From Capnocytophaga sp. (lineage in GTDB: Bacteria > Bacteroidota > Bacteroidia > Flavobacteriales > Flavobacteriaceae), in NCBI GenBank assembly GCA_030538675.1, contig JAUNTM010000011.1, positions 1 to 43,065 of the forward strand: a stretch of 43,065 nucleotides of DNA. Reading direction: 5' to 3'. Below the pieces are notes generated by a model. That model was given only the letters and a program-made list of their open reading frames with translations. It was not told the origin of the DNA and ran no database searches. Made by a program: the position numbers and the translations under genes. Below, in pieces: positions 18,253-26,953 of this stretch; position 1 is the first letter of the stretch; every line of letters starts with the position of its first letter.

Positions 18253-18852
18253 TTAATCTTCTTTCGGAAATGCTTTTTTGTTGAATATAATAAGAATACC
18301 AACAGCAACACTGATGGCAGTATCGGCAATATTGAAAACAGGCTCGAAAAAGCGAAATTGCTTACCGCCCCACACAGGAACCCACTGGGGAAGTTTGGTG
18401 TCGATAAGCGGAAAATAAAGCATATCCACCACTTTGCCATGAAGCCAAGTACCGTAAGGTTGGTCGGAAAACAACGTAGCCACCTGCCCGTAGCTATGGT
18501 CGAACAGCACACCGTAAAATACCGAATCAATGATATTGCCCAACGCGCCTGCAAAAATAAGCGAAATCGCCACGATGAGTACTTTCGGGCGCAACTCGCG
18601 TATTGATTTTACCAGCCAATATCCGATACCAAAGACGGCAACAATGCGGAAAAGCGTTAATATAAGTTTGCCGTACTGGCCGGGTATTTTCGCACCCCAC
18701 GCAGCCCCTTCATTTTCAATGAAATAGATTTTAAACCAACTGAATACCGGCACATCTTGATTGAGCATAAAGTGCGTTTTGATATAAATTTTGCTCGCTT
18801 GGTCGATAAATAAAATGGCTACTATGAGTAAGAGTGCGTGTTTTAATTTCAT
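18253..18852 (-). CDS. lspA: Lipoprotein signal peptidase (signal peptidase II)
   Basis: This 199-residue inner-membrane aspartyl protease cleaves signal peptides of prolipoproteins; the window encodes several (SusD, DUF1735 protein, phytase, a 103-residue lipoprotein). Four hydrophobic segments are visible. Catalytic aspartates are in GALGNIIDSVFYG and FNIADTAISVAVG, and the N-terminal FIDQASK and FIENEGAAWG motifs match the family. It is longer than the 160-170 typical of Proteobacteria because of an extracytoplasmic loop, common in Bacteroidota. The start at 18852 (MKLKHALLLI) is chosen; the 27 codons further upstream approach the promoter and lack family support. Confidence 0.94.
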   Translation of the reverse strand: MKLKHALLLIVAILFIDQASKIYIKTHFMLNQDVPVFSWFKIYFIENEGAAWGAKIPGQYGKLILTLFRIVAVFGIGYWLVKSIRELRPKVLIVAISLIFAGALGNIIDSVFYGVLFDHSYGQVATLFSDQPYGTWLHGKVVDMLYFPLIDTKLPQWVPVWGGKQFRFFEPVFNIADTAISVAVGILIIFNKKAFPKED

Positions 18853-18930
18853 GATTATCGGTCGAATATCGGAATGCATCCTTTTGTAATCGGATACGGA
18901 TGTATTAAATGGGTTTGTAATTAAGCCCCG

Positions 18931-18938
18931 CAAAGCTA
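18931..18938 (-). promoter_or_regulatory. -7 promoter box of lspA
   Basis: Plus-strand CAAAGCTA reads TAGCTTTG on the minus strand, an exact TAnnTTTG match 78 bases upstream of the lspA ATG. Confidence 0.5.
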
Positions 18939-19032
18939 CACAATATTATCGACACGGACAGTATCGAAAGCGGTTTTGATATTTTTTTAGCAATATTGCA
19001 ATCGTTATTTTCGGGCAAAGCAAGTGCTTTTT

Positions 19033-19923
19033 TTACGCATGCGTCAGGTATTTTTTGGGTGTAATACCGTATTTTTTCTTGAAAGCTGCGATGAAATGGC
19101 TTGGGTTGCTGTAGCCTATATGTGAACTTACTTCATTGACATTGTGTTCGTTGCTTTCAAGCATTTGCCGCGCCATATCCATTTTATAATCAAATAAAAA
19201 TGCGTATACCGAGTCGCCGTACACTTGCTTGAATCCTTCTTTGAGTTTTTTGATATTCAGACCAATTTCGTGGGACAATTCTTGCAGGCTTGGCGGTTCT
19301 GCCATACGCTCGATGACGATTTCTTTGGCACGCCTTATTTTGAGCATGCTGTCTTCATCGGCAAGGAACGGACATTGCTCAATATCAGCCCCTTCCGAAC
19401 GGTTGAAATACAGCGTCAGCAATTCGTACACTTTGCTTTTGAGGTAAAGCGGCTGCAGATTTTTTTGAAAATTGGCATTTAAAATTTGATGCAATACGAC
19501 CATCAGCGAAGGCTTTATTTGGTCTTCGCTGTAGTATTTTTTATCTTTATTTTCTACACGGAGAAAGTCAATATGCTCTACTTCGGGCGAGAAAAGCGAA
19601 TGAAATTTCTGAATAGAAATCAACAATGACACTACGGACGAACGCGGCCCGATAAACTGATGCAGTGGTAATTCTCGCTGCGGATTGTACAGCAAAAGCA
19701 TCCTTTCAGCTTCCAACGGCAGTTTGTAATTTCCATCGTTGAATAGAAATTGCGATGCCCCTTTGATGCCAAAATGAAACTGGATATAATGCTGATGTAC
19801 CTCATGTTTAAATTCTACGGTTTCGGAGGTGTCATTTTGATTATTGACCAGCAAAATGTGATTGTCTATAACCGATATTTCGGCAGTTCCTTTAGCGATA
19901 TTTTTAAAAAACGACACATTCAT
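19033..19923 (-). CDS. AraC-family transcriptional regulator
   Basis: This 296-residue protein has an N-terminal domain of about 190 residues with no catalytic motif, probably a sensing or dimerisation domain. The C-terminal AraC DNA-binding domain follows (about 195-296). Its first helix-turn-helix is PPSLQELSHEIGLNIKKLKE and its second is NVNEVSSHIGYSNPSHFIAA, followed by FKKKYGITPKKYL. The style resembles the PchR-type iron or porphyrin regulators. It is divergent from hemA-hemC across a 196-base gap with promoters facing both ways, so control of haem synthesis is an attractive but unproven idea. Confidence 0.9.
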   Translation of the reverse strand: MNVSFFKNIAKGTAEISVIDNHILLVNNQNDTSETVEFKHEVHQHYIQFHFGIKGASQFLFNDGNYKLPLEAERMLLLYNPQRELPLHQFIGPRSSVVSLLISIQKFHSLFSPEVEHIDFLRVENKDKKYYSEDQIKPSLMVVLHQILNANFQKNLQPLYLKSKVYELLTLYFNRSEGADIEQCPFLADEDSMLKIRRAKEIVIERMAEPPSLQELSHEIGLNIKKLKEGFKQVYGDSVYAFLFDYKMDMARQMLESNEHNVNEVSSHIGYSNPSHFIAAFKKKYGITPKKYLTHA

Positions 19924-20003
19924 TTTTTCGATTTTAATTTAGATTTATTCTATATTGTCTCTTTCCCAAAAGCCTATTTATCGGACTATTAGGCGTGTAG
20001 AGG

Positions 20004-20011
20004 CAAATATA
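20004..20011 (-). promoter_or_regulatory. -7 promoter box of the AraC regulator gene
   Basis: Plus-strand CAAATATA reads TATATTTG on the minus strand, an exact TAnnTTTG match 80 bases upstream of the regulator ATG. Confidence 0.55.
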
Positions 20012-20064
20012 GTACAAATATGGCATTCTGCAACTTCTGACGGTAAAAAAAGTACCTCAAGCGT

Positions 20065-20095
20065 TATTTTTGTTTTACAAAGCGAGTTATTTTTG
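20065..20095 (+). promoter_or_regulatory. Two tandem -7-like boxes upstream of hemA
   Basis: TATTTTTG occurs at 20065-20072 and again at 20088-20095, 23 bases apart. The downstream copy is 24 bases before the hemA ATG at 20120 and is the likelier core promoter. The upstream copy may be a second start site or supply the -33 region. The ATG at 20120 is the hemA start because longer frames would cross these boxes. Confidence 0.5.
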
Positions 20096-20119
20096 TATCC
20101 GAAAAGATGTAAAAACACT

Positions 20120-21373
20120 ATGAATTACGCTACGCTATCGAAAGGTAACAACTTCTATTGTATCGGCATCAGCTGTAAGAAAGCCGACGCACAGCTCCGA
20201 GGTACGTTTAGCCTTACTGCTGAGAATAAAGCGGCATTGCTTGACAGAGCCAAGGCAGAGAATATCAATGAACTTCTTGTTATATCAACCTGCAACCGCA
20301 CCGAATTGTACGGCTACGCACAGCATCCTTTTCAGCTGATACAACTATTGTGCGAGTTTTCACAAGGGACGGTCGATGCTTTTCAGCGCATAGGCTATGT
20401 TACCAAAAATCGGGATGCGGTACAACACCTCTTTGAAGTCGGCACGGGATTGGACAGCCAGATATTGGGCGATTTTGAAATCATCGGGCAGCTCAAGCAG
20501 AGTTTTTTCCTTTCTAAAGAAAAAGAATTGGCGGGGGCATTCCTCGAGCGTCTTCTCAACAGCGTAATCAACGCAAGCAAGCGTGTCAAAAACGAAACAC
20601 AACTATCATCAGGAGCTGCTTCGGTATCATTTGCAGCGGTGAGCTACATATTAAATAATGTTCCGGATGTTTCCGACAAAAATATTTTGCTGTTTGGCAC
20701 AGGGAAAATAGGCAGAAATACCTGTGAAAACTTAGTCAAACACACCCAAAACGGACATATTACCCTGATAAACCGCACGAAAGAAAAAGCCGAAAAAGTG
20801 GCTGGAAAATTCCAAGTACGGGTTAAAGATTATGCCGATTTGGCAGACGAATTGCAACAAACTGACGTATTGGTCGTTGCTACGGGAGCACCTCGTCCTA
20901 CCATCGATGCTTCCATGCTTTCGAAAAACAAAAAAATGCTCATACTCGATCTTTCTATCCCTAAAAATGTAGATGAAAATGTCGGAGAACTCGACCAAGT
21001 TACGCTCATACACATGGATGCCCTCTCGCAAATAAGCAATGAAGCCATCGAACGCCGAAAAAAAGCTATTCCGCAGGCATTTCAAATCATAGAAGAAGTA
21101 AAAGCCGAATTTGCACAATGGGTTGATAGTCGCAAATTTGCCCCTACCATACAAGCACTCAAATCAAAATTGGAAAGCCTCAAGCAAGCCGAGCTCGATT
21201 TTCAACGTAAGAAAATAAACGGCTTCAACGAACAGCAAGCCGAAATCATCAGCAATCGCATCATACAAAAAATAACGACACAATTCGTCAACCATCTCAA
21301 AGACTCAAACACTTCCGACGAAAGCGTCGTATGGATGCAACAAGTATTCCAACTCGAAGTGGCTACTCCATAA
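20120..21373 (+). CDS. hemA: Glutamyl-tRNA reductase
   Basis: This 417-residue enzyme reduces glutamyl-tRNA to glutamate-1-semialdehyde with NADPH, the first committed step of C5-route tetrapyrrole synthesis. The catalytic cysteine lies in LLVISTCNRTELYGYA. LFEVGTGLDSQILGDFEIIG is the conserved substrate-site block. The NADPH domain has NILLFGTGKIGRNTCENLVK and LINRTKEKAEKVA. The C-terminal helical dimerisation domain closes the protein. Length is normal. hemC follows after 10 bases. The start is the ATG at 20120, directly after the promoter boxes. Confidence 0.95.
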   Translation: MNYATLSKGNNFYCIGISCKKADAQLRGTFSLTAENKAALLDRAKAENINELLVISTCNRTELYGYAQHPFQLIQLLCEFSQGTVDAFQRIGYVTKNRDAVQHLFEVGTGLDSQILGDFEIIGQLKQSFFLSKEKELAGAFLERLLNSVINASKRVKNETQLSSGAASVSFAAVSYILNNVPDVSDKNILLFGTGKIGRNTCENLVKHTQNGHITLINRTKEKAEKVAGKFQVRVKDYADLADELQQTDVLVVATGAPRPTIDASMLSKNKKMLILDLSIPKNVDENVGELDQVTLIHMDALSQISNEAIERRKKAIPQAFQIIEEVKAEFAQWVDSRKFAPTIQALKSKLESLKQAELDFQRKKINGFNEQQAEIISNRIIQKITTQFVNHLKDSNTSDESVVWMQQVFQLEVATP

Positions 21374-21383
21374 CCTTCCAACC

Positions 21384-22298
21384 ATGAGCAAAATCATCCG
21401 TATAGGTACACGCGATAGCGAACTCGCACTGTGGCAAGCACAAACCGTAAAACAACGCTTGGAAAAATTGGGCTACGCTACCCGGCTCGTGCCTATCAAA
21501 TCCGAAGGCGACCTTGTGCTTGACGTACCTCTTTATGAAATGGGTATTATAGGTGTATTTACCAAATCACTCGATATTGCCATGCTGCAAGGAACTATTG
21601 ACATCGCCGTACACAGCATGAAAGACGTCCCTACCGCATTGCCCAAAGGCATCGTACAGCAAGCCGTACTTGAGCGGGCTGACGTTACCGATATAGTAGT
21701 CTATAAAGAACACACCGATTTCGAACAAACAGAAGCGATAATTGCTACCGGAAGCCTTCGCCGAAAGGCACAATGGCTACACCGATATCCGCATCATCGC
21801 ATAGAAAACTTACGCGGCAATGTAAATACCCGCCTGCAAAAATTACACGACAATAATTGGCATGGAGCAATATTTGCCGCTGCAGGACTGGAACGAATTA
21901 GCAAAAAACCGCAACACCACATCACGCTCGACTGGATGATTTCCGCACCGGCACAAGGCGCTATGGTAGTCGTCGCTATGGAAAACAACCCTTACACTTG
22001 TGGCGCTGTACAACAACTCAACCACCGCCCCACCGAACTCTGCACAACTGTCGAACGTCAGTTTTTACGAACGCTCGAAGGCGGATGTACCGCACCTATT
22101 GGCGCATATGCGTATATCCAAGGCGGCAAACTGGTATTCAAAGGCGGACTTTTTTCGCTCGACGGCACAAAAAAAATAGTTATTGAAAAAGAAGCTCCTC
22201 TTGAAATGATAGCGAATTTTGGAGAAAGTTGTGCGGTAGAAATTTTGAAAAATGGAGGAAAAGCCATTCTTGAAGAGGTGAAAAAATCTATTTCTTAG
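21384..22298 (+). CDS. hemC: Hydroxymethylbilane synthase (porphobilinogen deaminase)
   Basis: This 304-residue enzyme polymerises four porphobilinogen units into hydroxymethylbilane on a covalently bound dipyrromethane cofactor. It starts IIRIGTRDSELALWQAQ, with the active-site Asp in HSMKDVPTALP. The anionic-substrate arginines are in GSLRRKAQWLHRYP and ENLRGNVNTRLQKL. EGGCTAPIGAYAYI carries the cofactor-binding cysteine. Length is typical. It follows hemA by 10 bases and no hemD or hemL is nearby, so later steps are encoded elsewhere. Confidence 0.96.
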   Translation: MSKIIRIGTRDSELALWQAQTVKQRLEKLGYATRLVPIKSEGDLVLDVPLYEMGIIGVFTKSLDIAMLQGTIDIAVHSMKDVPTALPKGIVQQAVLERADVTDIVVYKEHTDFEQTEAIIATGSLRRKAQWLHRYPHHRIENLRGNVNTRLQKLHDNNWHGAIFAAAGLERISKKPQHHITLDWMISAPAQGAMVVVAMENNPYTCGAVQQLNHRPTELCTTVERQFLRTLEGGCTAPIGAYAYIQGGKLVFKGGLFSLDGTKKIVIEKEAPLEMIANFGESCAVEILKNGGKAILEEVKKSIS

Positions 22299-22450
22299 CC
22301 TGATAATAGAATATTTCTTTACAAATATAGCCGTTAAAATTCCGTGTATTTACAAATAATAAAAAACGTTATAGTTTGATAGAACAACCAAAATAAATCT
22401 TTTTTTAGTTAAACATTAGCCAATAAGTTGCTTAGGTTTAAAAAAATAAG

Positions 22451-22458
22451 TACTTTTC
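22451..22458 (+). promoter_or_regulatory. Possible -7 box of the phosphopantetheinyl transferase gene
   Basis: TACTTTTC differs from TAnnTTTG only in the last base and lies 27 bases upstream of the ATG at 22486. The 187-base gap after hemC shows no terminator hairpin I can find. Confidence 0.35.
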
Positions 22459-22485
22459 GCACCGAATTAAAGAACTTATGACTAT

Positions 22486-23112
22486 ATGCCGCTAATTGAC
22501 AACATCAGAATTGACAACAACACCCAGCTATTGATATGGAAAGTTACCGAAGCATTGGAAGAACTCATCGCGGGGGTGTCGTTAAATGAAGAGCAGAAGG
22601 AGAAGTATGATTCTATTAAATTAGAATCGAACAAAAAGAATTTTTTGGTAACACGCCAAATACTTAAAGGATTGAACTATCAAACCGATGACTTATCATA
22701 CGATGAAAGTGGAAAACCCGTCCTCAAAAACGGCAAAAGCATTTCCATAAGTCATTCGTTCGATATGGTTGCTGTAATCATTAGTTCGTCAGCAAAAGTA
22801 GGAGTCGACATCGAAAAAAAGCGTGATAAGATACTGCGGGTTTCTGAGAAATTTACGCAATGGGATTATCGTAACACGTCACTTTCCAACCACAGCATCA
22901 TGCAAAAACTCACGATGATATGGTCGGCAAAAGAAGCAGCGTACAAAGCCTACGGCAAACCCGAAATCACAGCCAATCACATTTTTGTAAAAGATTTCTT
23001 CCCCAACGATACAAATACGAACGTAAAAGTATCGCACAACAACAAGCATACATTCTACAAAATAAACTTTATGCAATTCAAAGAGTTTGTTTTGGCGTAC
23101 TGCATGCTGTAA
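22486..23112 (+). CDS. 4'-phosphopantetheinyl transferase superfamily protein
   Basis: This 208-residue protein belongs to the Sfp/AcpS superfamily, which moves phosphopantetheine from CoA to a serine on carrier proteins. Visible motifs are GKPVLKNGKSISISHSFDMV, the magnesium-binding VGVDIEKKRDK (about 108-118) and WSAKEAAYKAYGKP (about 146-159). In size and layout it resembles the Sfp class rather than AcpS. No synthase or carrier gene lies nearby, so it may act on the fatty-acid carrier protein or on a remote pathway. It converges on trxA with a shared terminator between. Confidence 0.88.
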   Translation: MPLIDNIRIDNNTQLLIWKVTEALEELIAGVSLNEEQKEKYDSIKLESNKKNFLVTRQILKGLNYQTDDLSYDESGKPVLKNGKSISISHSFDMVAVIISSSAKVGVDIEKKRDKILRVSEKFTQWDYRNTSLSNHSIMQKLTMIWSAKEAAYKAYGKPEITANHIFVKDFFPNDTNTNVKVSHNNKHTFYKINFMQFKEFVLAYCML

Positions 23113-23128
23113 CGGATTTTTTTCACAC

Positions 23129-23166
23129 AAAAGAGGGTGTCCGAAAAGTCAGATACCCTCTTTTTT
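23129..23166. terminator. Bidirectional terminator between the transferase gene and trxA
   Basis: AAAAGAGGGT (23129-23138) and ACCCTCTTTT (23155-23164) are perfect 10-base arms. The hairpin has A runs on one side and T runs on the other, so it can end both converging transcripts. Confidence 0.85.
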
Positions 23167-23187
23167 GATTCGCTACGATTATGACGA

Positions 23188-23505
23188 TTATAATAAACTA
23201 TCTATAGCGTCTGTATAAGTCTTTTTGGGAGCAACACCTACTTGGCGTCCTACCACTTCACCGTTTTGGAATACCAATACGGTAGGGATGTTGCGTACGC
23301 CATATTTGCTCGCAAAATCCTGGTTGTTATCTACGTCAACTTTTCCTACAACCACTTTGCCGTTGTATTCTTTGGAGATTTCCTCAATAACAGGGCCAAG
23401 CATACGGCATGGTCCGCACCAAGCTGCCCAAAAATCAACCACTACGGGTTTGTCACTATTCAAGACTACCTCTTCAAAAGTAGCATCTGTTATTTCTAAA
23501 GCCAT
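23188..23505 (-). CDS. trxA: Thioredoxin
   Basis: This 105-residue cytosolic protein is a complete thioredoxin, which reduces disulfides in ribonucleotide reductase and other targets. The active site is WAAWCGPCRM with cysteines 30 and 33. VVVDF precedes it; KVDVDNNQDFASKYGVRNIP carries the conserved cis-proline, and VLVFQNGEVVGRQVG follows. There is no signal peptide. It has its own promoter and shares a terminator with the transferase gene. Confidence 0.97.
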   Translation of the reverse strand: MALEITDATFEEVVLNSDKPVVVDFWAAWCGPCRMLGPVIEEISKEYNGKVVVGKVDVDNNQDFASKYGVRNIPTVLVFQNGEVVGRQVGVAPKKTYTDAIDSLL

Positions 23506-23547
23506 AATATTATAATTTGAAAAAATTAGTACTCAGTTATTATTTTA

Positions 23548-23555
23548 CAAATATA
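23548..23555 (-). promoter_or_regulatory. -7 promoter box of trxA
   Basis: Plus-strand CAAATATA reads TATATTTG on the minus strand, 42 bases upstream of the trxA ATG. The same octamer precedes rplU, rlmH and the AraC gene. Confidence 0.6.
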
Positions 23556-23646
23556 GGGCAAAAAACTTGCCATAGTATTTATTTCGATATTTTTTTTTGC
23601 TATATACCTATCAACAATAATGATTACGTGTATGAGTTATTGCATA

Positions 23647-23679
23647 AAAAAACGGCATCAACTGCTTGATACCGTTTTT
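23647..23679 (-). terminator. Terminator of the rplU-rpmA operon
   Basis: AAAAA-CGG and ATCAA pair with TTGAT and CCG-TTTTT around a CTGC loop, with one C-A mismatch. It lies 21 bases after the rpmA stop codon. Confidence 0.8.
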
Positions 23680-23699
23680 GATAGTTTGTTTTCAACAAA

Positions 23700-23960
23700 T
23701 TATGCTTCGAATGGAACAATCGAAACGTATGATTTGTTGTCTTTTTTCTTTTGGAATTTCACCACGCCGTCAATTTGAGCGTGAAGCGTATGGTCTTTGC
23801 CCATATATACGTTTTCACCGGGGTGGTGAGCCGTACCGCGTTGTCTTACGATGATGTTTCCGGCGATAGCTGCCTGACCGCCGTAGATTTTTACGCCCAA
23901 TCGTTTCGAGTGAGATTCCCGTCCGTTCTTAGAACTACCGACGCCTTTCTTGTGAGCCAT
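23700..23960 (-). CDS. rpmA: 50S ribosomal protein L27
   Basis: This 86-residue protein is a normal L27, whose N-terminus reaches the peptidyl-transferase centre. The family start [20 protein letters not shown] is present, without the cleaved N-terminal extension seen in Firmicutes. [40 protein letters not shown] and the final [11 protein letters not shown] are typical. It is 42 bases downstream of rplU in the usual L21-L27 pair. Confidence 0.98.
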   Translation of the reverse strand: MAHKKGVGSSKNGRESHSKRLGVKIYGGQAAIAGNIIVRQRGTAHHPGENVYMGKDHTLHAQIDGVVKFQKKKDNKSYVSIVPFEA

Positions 23961-24002
23961 AATACTTCGTTTTTTAGAACCGTATTGCTACGGATTAGGT
24001 TA

Positions 24003-24629
24003 TTATTTTTCGATTCCGCCGTTGAGTTTGTCTTGCCATTCTTTGAGTTCGTCCCATTTGCCATCGGCGGCGAGCTGGGCTTGTTGAGCCCAAGTTTGCG
24101 GGTCGAGGTGAGCCAAAGTAGAGCTTGCTTCCGTCAAGATGGTTTTGATTTCGTCAGCCGATTTTTTAGCCAATTTGGCGAACGTGTCCACGCCTGCTGC
24201 TACAAGAGCTTCAGCCGCTTTGGGTCCGATACCTTCTACCTTTTTCAGGTCATCGCCTGCTTTTTTAGTAGTTTTTGCTGCGGGCTTGCTTTCTTTCTTT
24301 TCAGTTTTTGCGACTCCCGAAGCTACAATACTTTCAATGACGATTTCTGTCAAGTACTGTCTGTGACCGTTTTTCACGCGGTATCCTTTGCGTCTTTTCT
24401 TTTTGAAAACAATCACTTTATCACCTTTGAGGTGTTTGATTACTTTGGCTTCTACCGAAGCACCGTCTATAGCCGGGGCGCCAATGGTAATAGCACCGTT
24501 GTTGTCCAAAAGAAGTACATTTGCGAATGCTACGCTTTTTCCTTCTTCGGCATCCAAGCGGTGTACGAATACCTTTTGGTCTTTCGCAACTTTGAACTGC
24601 TGCCCTGCTATCTCTACAATTGCATACAT
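24003..24629 (-). CDS. rplU: 50S ribosomal protein L21 with C-terminal helix-hairpin-helix extension
   Basis: Residues 1-102 are a complete L21: [20 protein letters not shown], then [20 protein letters not shown] and the final TEIVIESI strand. A lysine- and alanine-rich linker (103-126) leads to a helix-hairpin-helix-like unit (about 127-170) with [20 protein letters not shown], and then a helical tail. The total of 208 residues is twice the usual 103. As I recall, many Bacteroidota L21 proteins carry this tail, which resembles the nucleic-acid-binding HhH of NADH-quinone oxidoreductase- and topoisomerase-associated proteins. Its role is unknown to me. It leads the rplU-rpmA operon. Confidence 0.95.
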   Translation of the reverse strand: MYAIVEIAGQQFKVAKDQKVFVHRLDAEEGKSVAFANVLLLDNNGAITIGAPAIDGASVEAKVIKHLKGDKVIVFKKKRRKGYRVKNGHRQYLTEIVIESIVASGVAKTEKKESKPAAKTTKKAGDDLKKVEGIGPKAAEALVAAGVDTFAKLAKKSADEIKTILTEASSTLAHLDPQTWAQQAQLAADGKWDELKEWQDKLNGGIEK

Positions 24630-24674
24630 AGCTTTGTGTTTAATTATTTGATATGTTACTTTTTAAAGCGGGTG

Positions 24675-24682
24675 CAAATATA
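24675..24682 (-). promoter_or_regulatory. -7 promoter box of rplU-rpmA
   Basis: Plus-strand CAAATATA reads TATATTTG on the minus strand, 45 bases upstream of the rplU ATG. The 234-base gap between here and glgB shows no other gene; a TACTTTG near 24915 is a weak candidate for the glgB promoter. Confidence 0.6.
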
Positions 24683-24971
24683 CAATTTTATTTTTAATTC
24701 ACCAAATACATTTCGTAACATACGAGTACTGTTTTAAATTAAGAATAACGCATATTTTAATCCGTAATGCTTCGCTGTATGACGTTTTATGGGGAATTTC
24801 TACTTTTCCTTTGTGTTAAATATACTGTAATTCGCCGTAACTGCTTGTTTTTCATATGGTTTGCGAATGTTATTTTTTCCTTTATTTGTTAGGATAGTCC
24901 GAATAAAAATCGTACTTTGAGCAACGAAGCGAATAGTTTTTTCTGAATAAAAAATTTAACACATTCTTAAT

Positions 24972-26951
24972 ATGTCATTTCTCGTTGATACAGATTTATT
25001 ACTGCATTCTTATGCCGCTGTTATCACAGAACGGTATCGGTATGTTATGCAGAAGATGCAGTCCGTTAAGGGGAATGGCCTGCGTCTTAGCGACAATGCC
25101 AATGCACATCTGTACTACGGGTTGCATTTTTCGGGCAAGGAATGGATTTTCCGCGAATGGGCACCCAATGCTACCGCCCTTTACCTGCTTTGCGATACGA
25201 ACGACTGGCGGAAAAACATAAAATATGCTTTCAAAAAGTTAAAAAACGGCAATTGGGAACTGAAACTTTCCAAAAGCGAACTCGCACACAAAGACACCTA
25301 CAAACTACTCGTAGAATGGGACGGCGGCAGTGGCGAACGCATTCCGGCATTGGCACGGCGTGTGGTGCAAGACCCTTACACTAAGGATTTTACCGCCCAA
25401 GTATGGCTTCCTTCCGAAGAATACAAATGGAAAAACAGCCGTCCGCAGACCGCCGATGCCCCTTTAATATACGAAACCCACATCGGGATGGCTTCCGAAT
25501 ACCGGAAAGTGGCTTCGTTTACCGAATTTCGGCTGTTCGTTTTGCCACGGATTGTCGCATTGGGCTACAACACCATTCAGTTGATGGCGATACAGGAACA
25601 TCCGTATTACGGTTCGTTCGGCTATCAGGTATCCAATTTTTTCGCCGTCAGTTCGCGGTTCGGTACGCCCGAAGACCTCAAAACCCTCATCGACGAAGCC
25701 CACGGACTCGGCATCAAAGTCATTTTGGACATCGTTCACTCGCATTCCGTCAGTAACGAAGCCGAAGGATTGGGCAAGTTTGACGGCACCGAATACCAAT
25801 ATTTCCATTCGGGCGAACGGGGGCATCATCCGCAGTGGGATTCCCGTTGCTTTGATTACGGCAAACCCGAAGTTCTCAACTTTCTGCTTTCCAATTGCAA
25901 ATATTGGTTGGAAGAATTCCAGTTTGACGGCTTCCGCTTCGACGGCGTTACCAGTATGCTCTATCACGACCACGGACTTGGCAAAGCCTTTACCGATTAT
26001 TCGCAGTATTATGACGGCAACCAAGATTGGGACGCCATCGCTTATCTCACGTTGGCGAACGTCCTCATTCACGAAATCTATCCGCAGGCAGTTACCATTG
26101 CCGAAGAAATGAGCGGGATGCCGGGGCTGGCGTTTCCCGTGGCAGGCGGAGGTATCGGCTTCGATTACAAAATGCACATGGGCGTTCCCGACTATTGGAT
26201 AAAACTTCTTGAAGATTACAAAGACGAAGACTGGCACGTGGGTGATATTTATTACGAACTGACCAACAAACGCGAGGAAGAAAAAACCATCAGTTACGCC
26301 GAAAGCCACGACCAAGCCCTCGTGGGCGACAAAACGATTTTCTTCCGATTGGCAGGGAAAGAAATTTATTCGGCGATGAGTGTTTTTGACCAGAATATCG
26401 TTATCGACAGGGCTATGGCATTGCACAAAATGATACGCCTGCTGACTATCGCCACGGCAGGCAACGGCTACCTTGCTTTTATGGGCAACGAATGGGGACA
26501 CCCCGAGTGGATTGACTTCCCCCGCGAGGGAAACCAATGGAGCTATGACCACGCCCGCCGGTTATGGAGTTTGGTTGATGACGATTCGCTACGGTTTAAA
26601 TTTTTAAATGCGTTTGACAAAGATATGATTCGCCTTATCGGAAGAAACCGTATTTTAGAAACGACACCTTATATAATAGTACGCGATATCGAACGGCAAA
26701 TTCTCGCTTTCGGGCGACACGGCTATTTGTGGGTTTTCAATTTCAATCCTTCGCAATCGTTTGACGGATATGAATTTGACACCCTTCCGGGGAAATACCA
26801 AACCGTACTTGACACCGATGCGTTGCCTTACGGCGGATTACAACGCACCGACCCGAATACCGAACATTTTACACAATTTAAATATGATAAAAACAGCATC
26901 AGTCTGTACCTGCCTGCACGGACGGCATTGGTACTCAAGAAAATAGATTAA
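24972..26951 (+). CDS. glgB: 1,4-alpha-glucan branching enzyme (GH13)
   Basis: This 659-residue enzyme cuts alpha-1,4 chains and rejoins them by alpha-1,6 links in glycogen. An N-terminal CBM48 domain (about 40-150, FREWAPNATALYLLCDTNDW) precedes the GH13 barrel, and an all-beta C-terminal domain follows. The nucleophile is Asp324 in FRFDGVTSM, the acid/base Glu378 in IAEEMSGMP, and the stabilising Asp447 in ESHDQALVGDK. YGSFGYQVSNFFAVSSRFGT is also typical. In overall style it resembles the eukaryote-type (GH13_8) branching enzymes more than E. coli GlgB. It is first in the glycogen cluster, separated from the rest by a repeat. Confidence 0.92.
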   Translation: MSFLVDTDLLLHSYAAVITERYRYVMQKMQSVKGNGLRLSDNANAHLYYGLHFSGKEWIFREWAPNATALYLLCDTNDWRKNIKYAFKKLKNGNWELKLSKSELAHKDTYKLLVEWDGGSGERIPALARRVVQDPYTKDFTAQVWLPSEEYKWKNSRPQTADAPLIYETHIGMASEYRKVASFTEFRLFVLPRIVALGYNTIQLMAIQEHPYYGSFGYQVSNFFAVSSRFGTPEDLKTLIDEAHGLGIKVILDIVHSHSVSNEAEGLGKFDGTEYQYFHSGERGHHPQWDSRCFDYGKPEVLNFLLSNCKYWLEEFQFDGFRFDGVTSMLYHDHGLGKAFTDYSQYYDGNQDWDAIAYLTLANVLIHEIYPQAVTIAEEMSGMPGLAFPVAGGGIGFDYKMHMGVPDYWIKLLEDYKDEDWHVGDIYYELTNKREEEKTISYAESHDQALVGDKTIFFRLAGKEIYSAMSVFDQNIVIDRAMALHKMIRLLTIATAGNGYLAFMGNEWGHPEWIDFPREGNQWSYDHARRLWSLVDDDSLRFKFLNAFDKDMIRLIGRNRILETTPYIIVRDIERQILAFGRHGYLWVFNFNPSQSFDGYEFDTLPGKYQTVLDTDALPYGGLQRTDPNTEHFTQFKYDKNSISLYLPARTALVLKKID

Positions 26952-26953
26952 AA

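Noticed and set aside
18142-18606. 154-codon plus-strand frame
   Set aside because: It overlaps the 3' end of the cyclo-ligase gene and the antisense of lspA, and has no family features.
23751-24737. Plus-strand open frame of 328 codons
   Set aside because: It runs antisense to rpmA and rplU, and its Phe/Cys/Ser-rich composition is typical of a shadow frame.
25464-26552. Long minus-strand open frame of 362 codons
   Set aside because: It lies wholly antisense to glgB, whose protein has all catalytic motifs, and its own translation has no recognisable domain.
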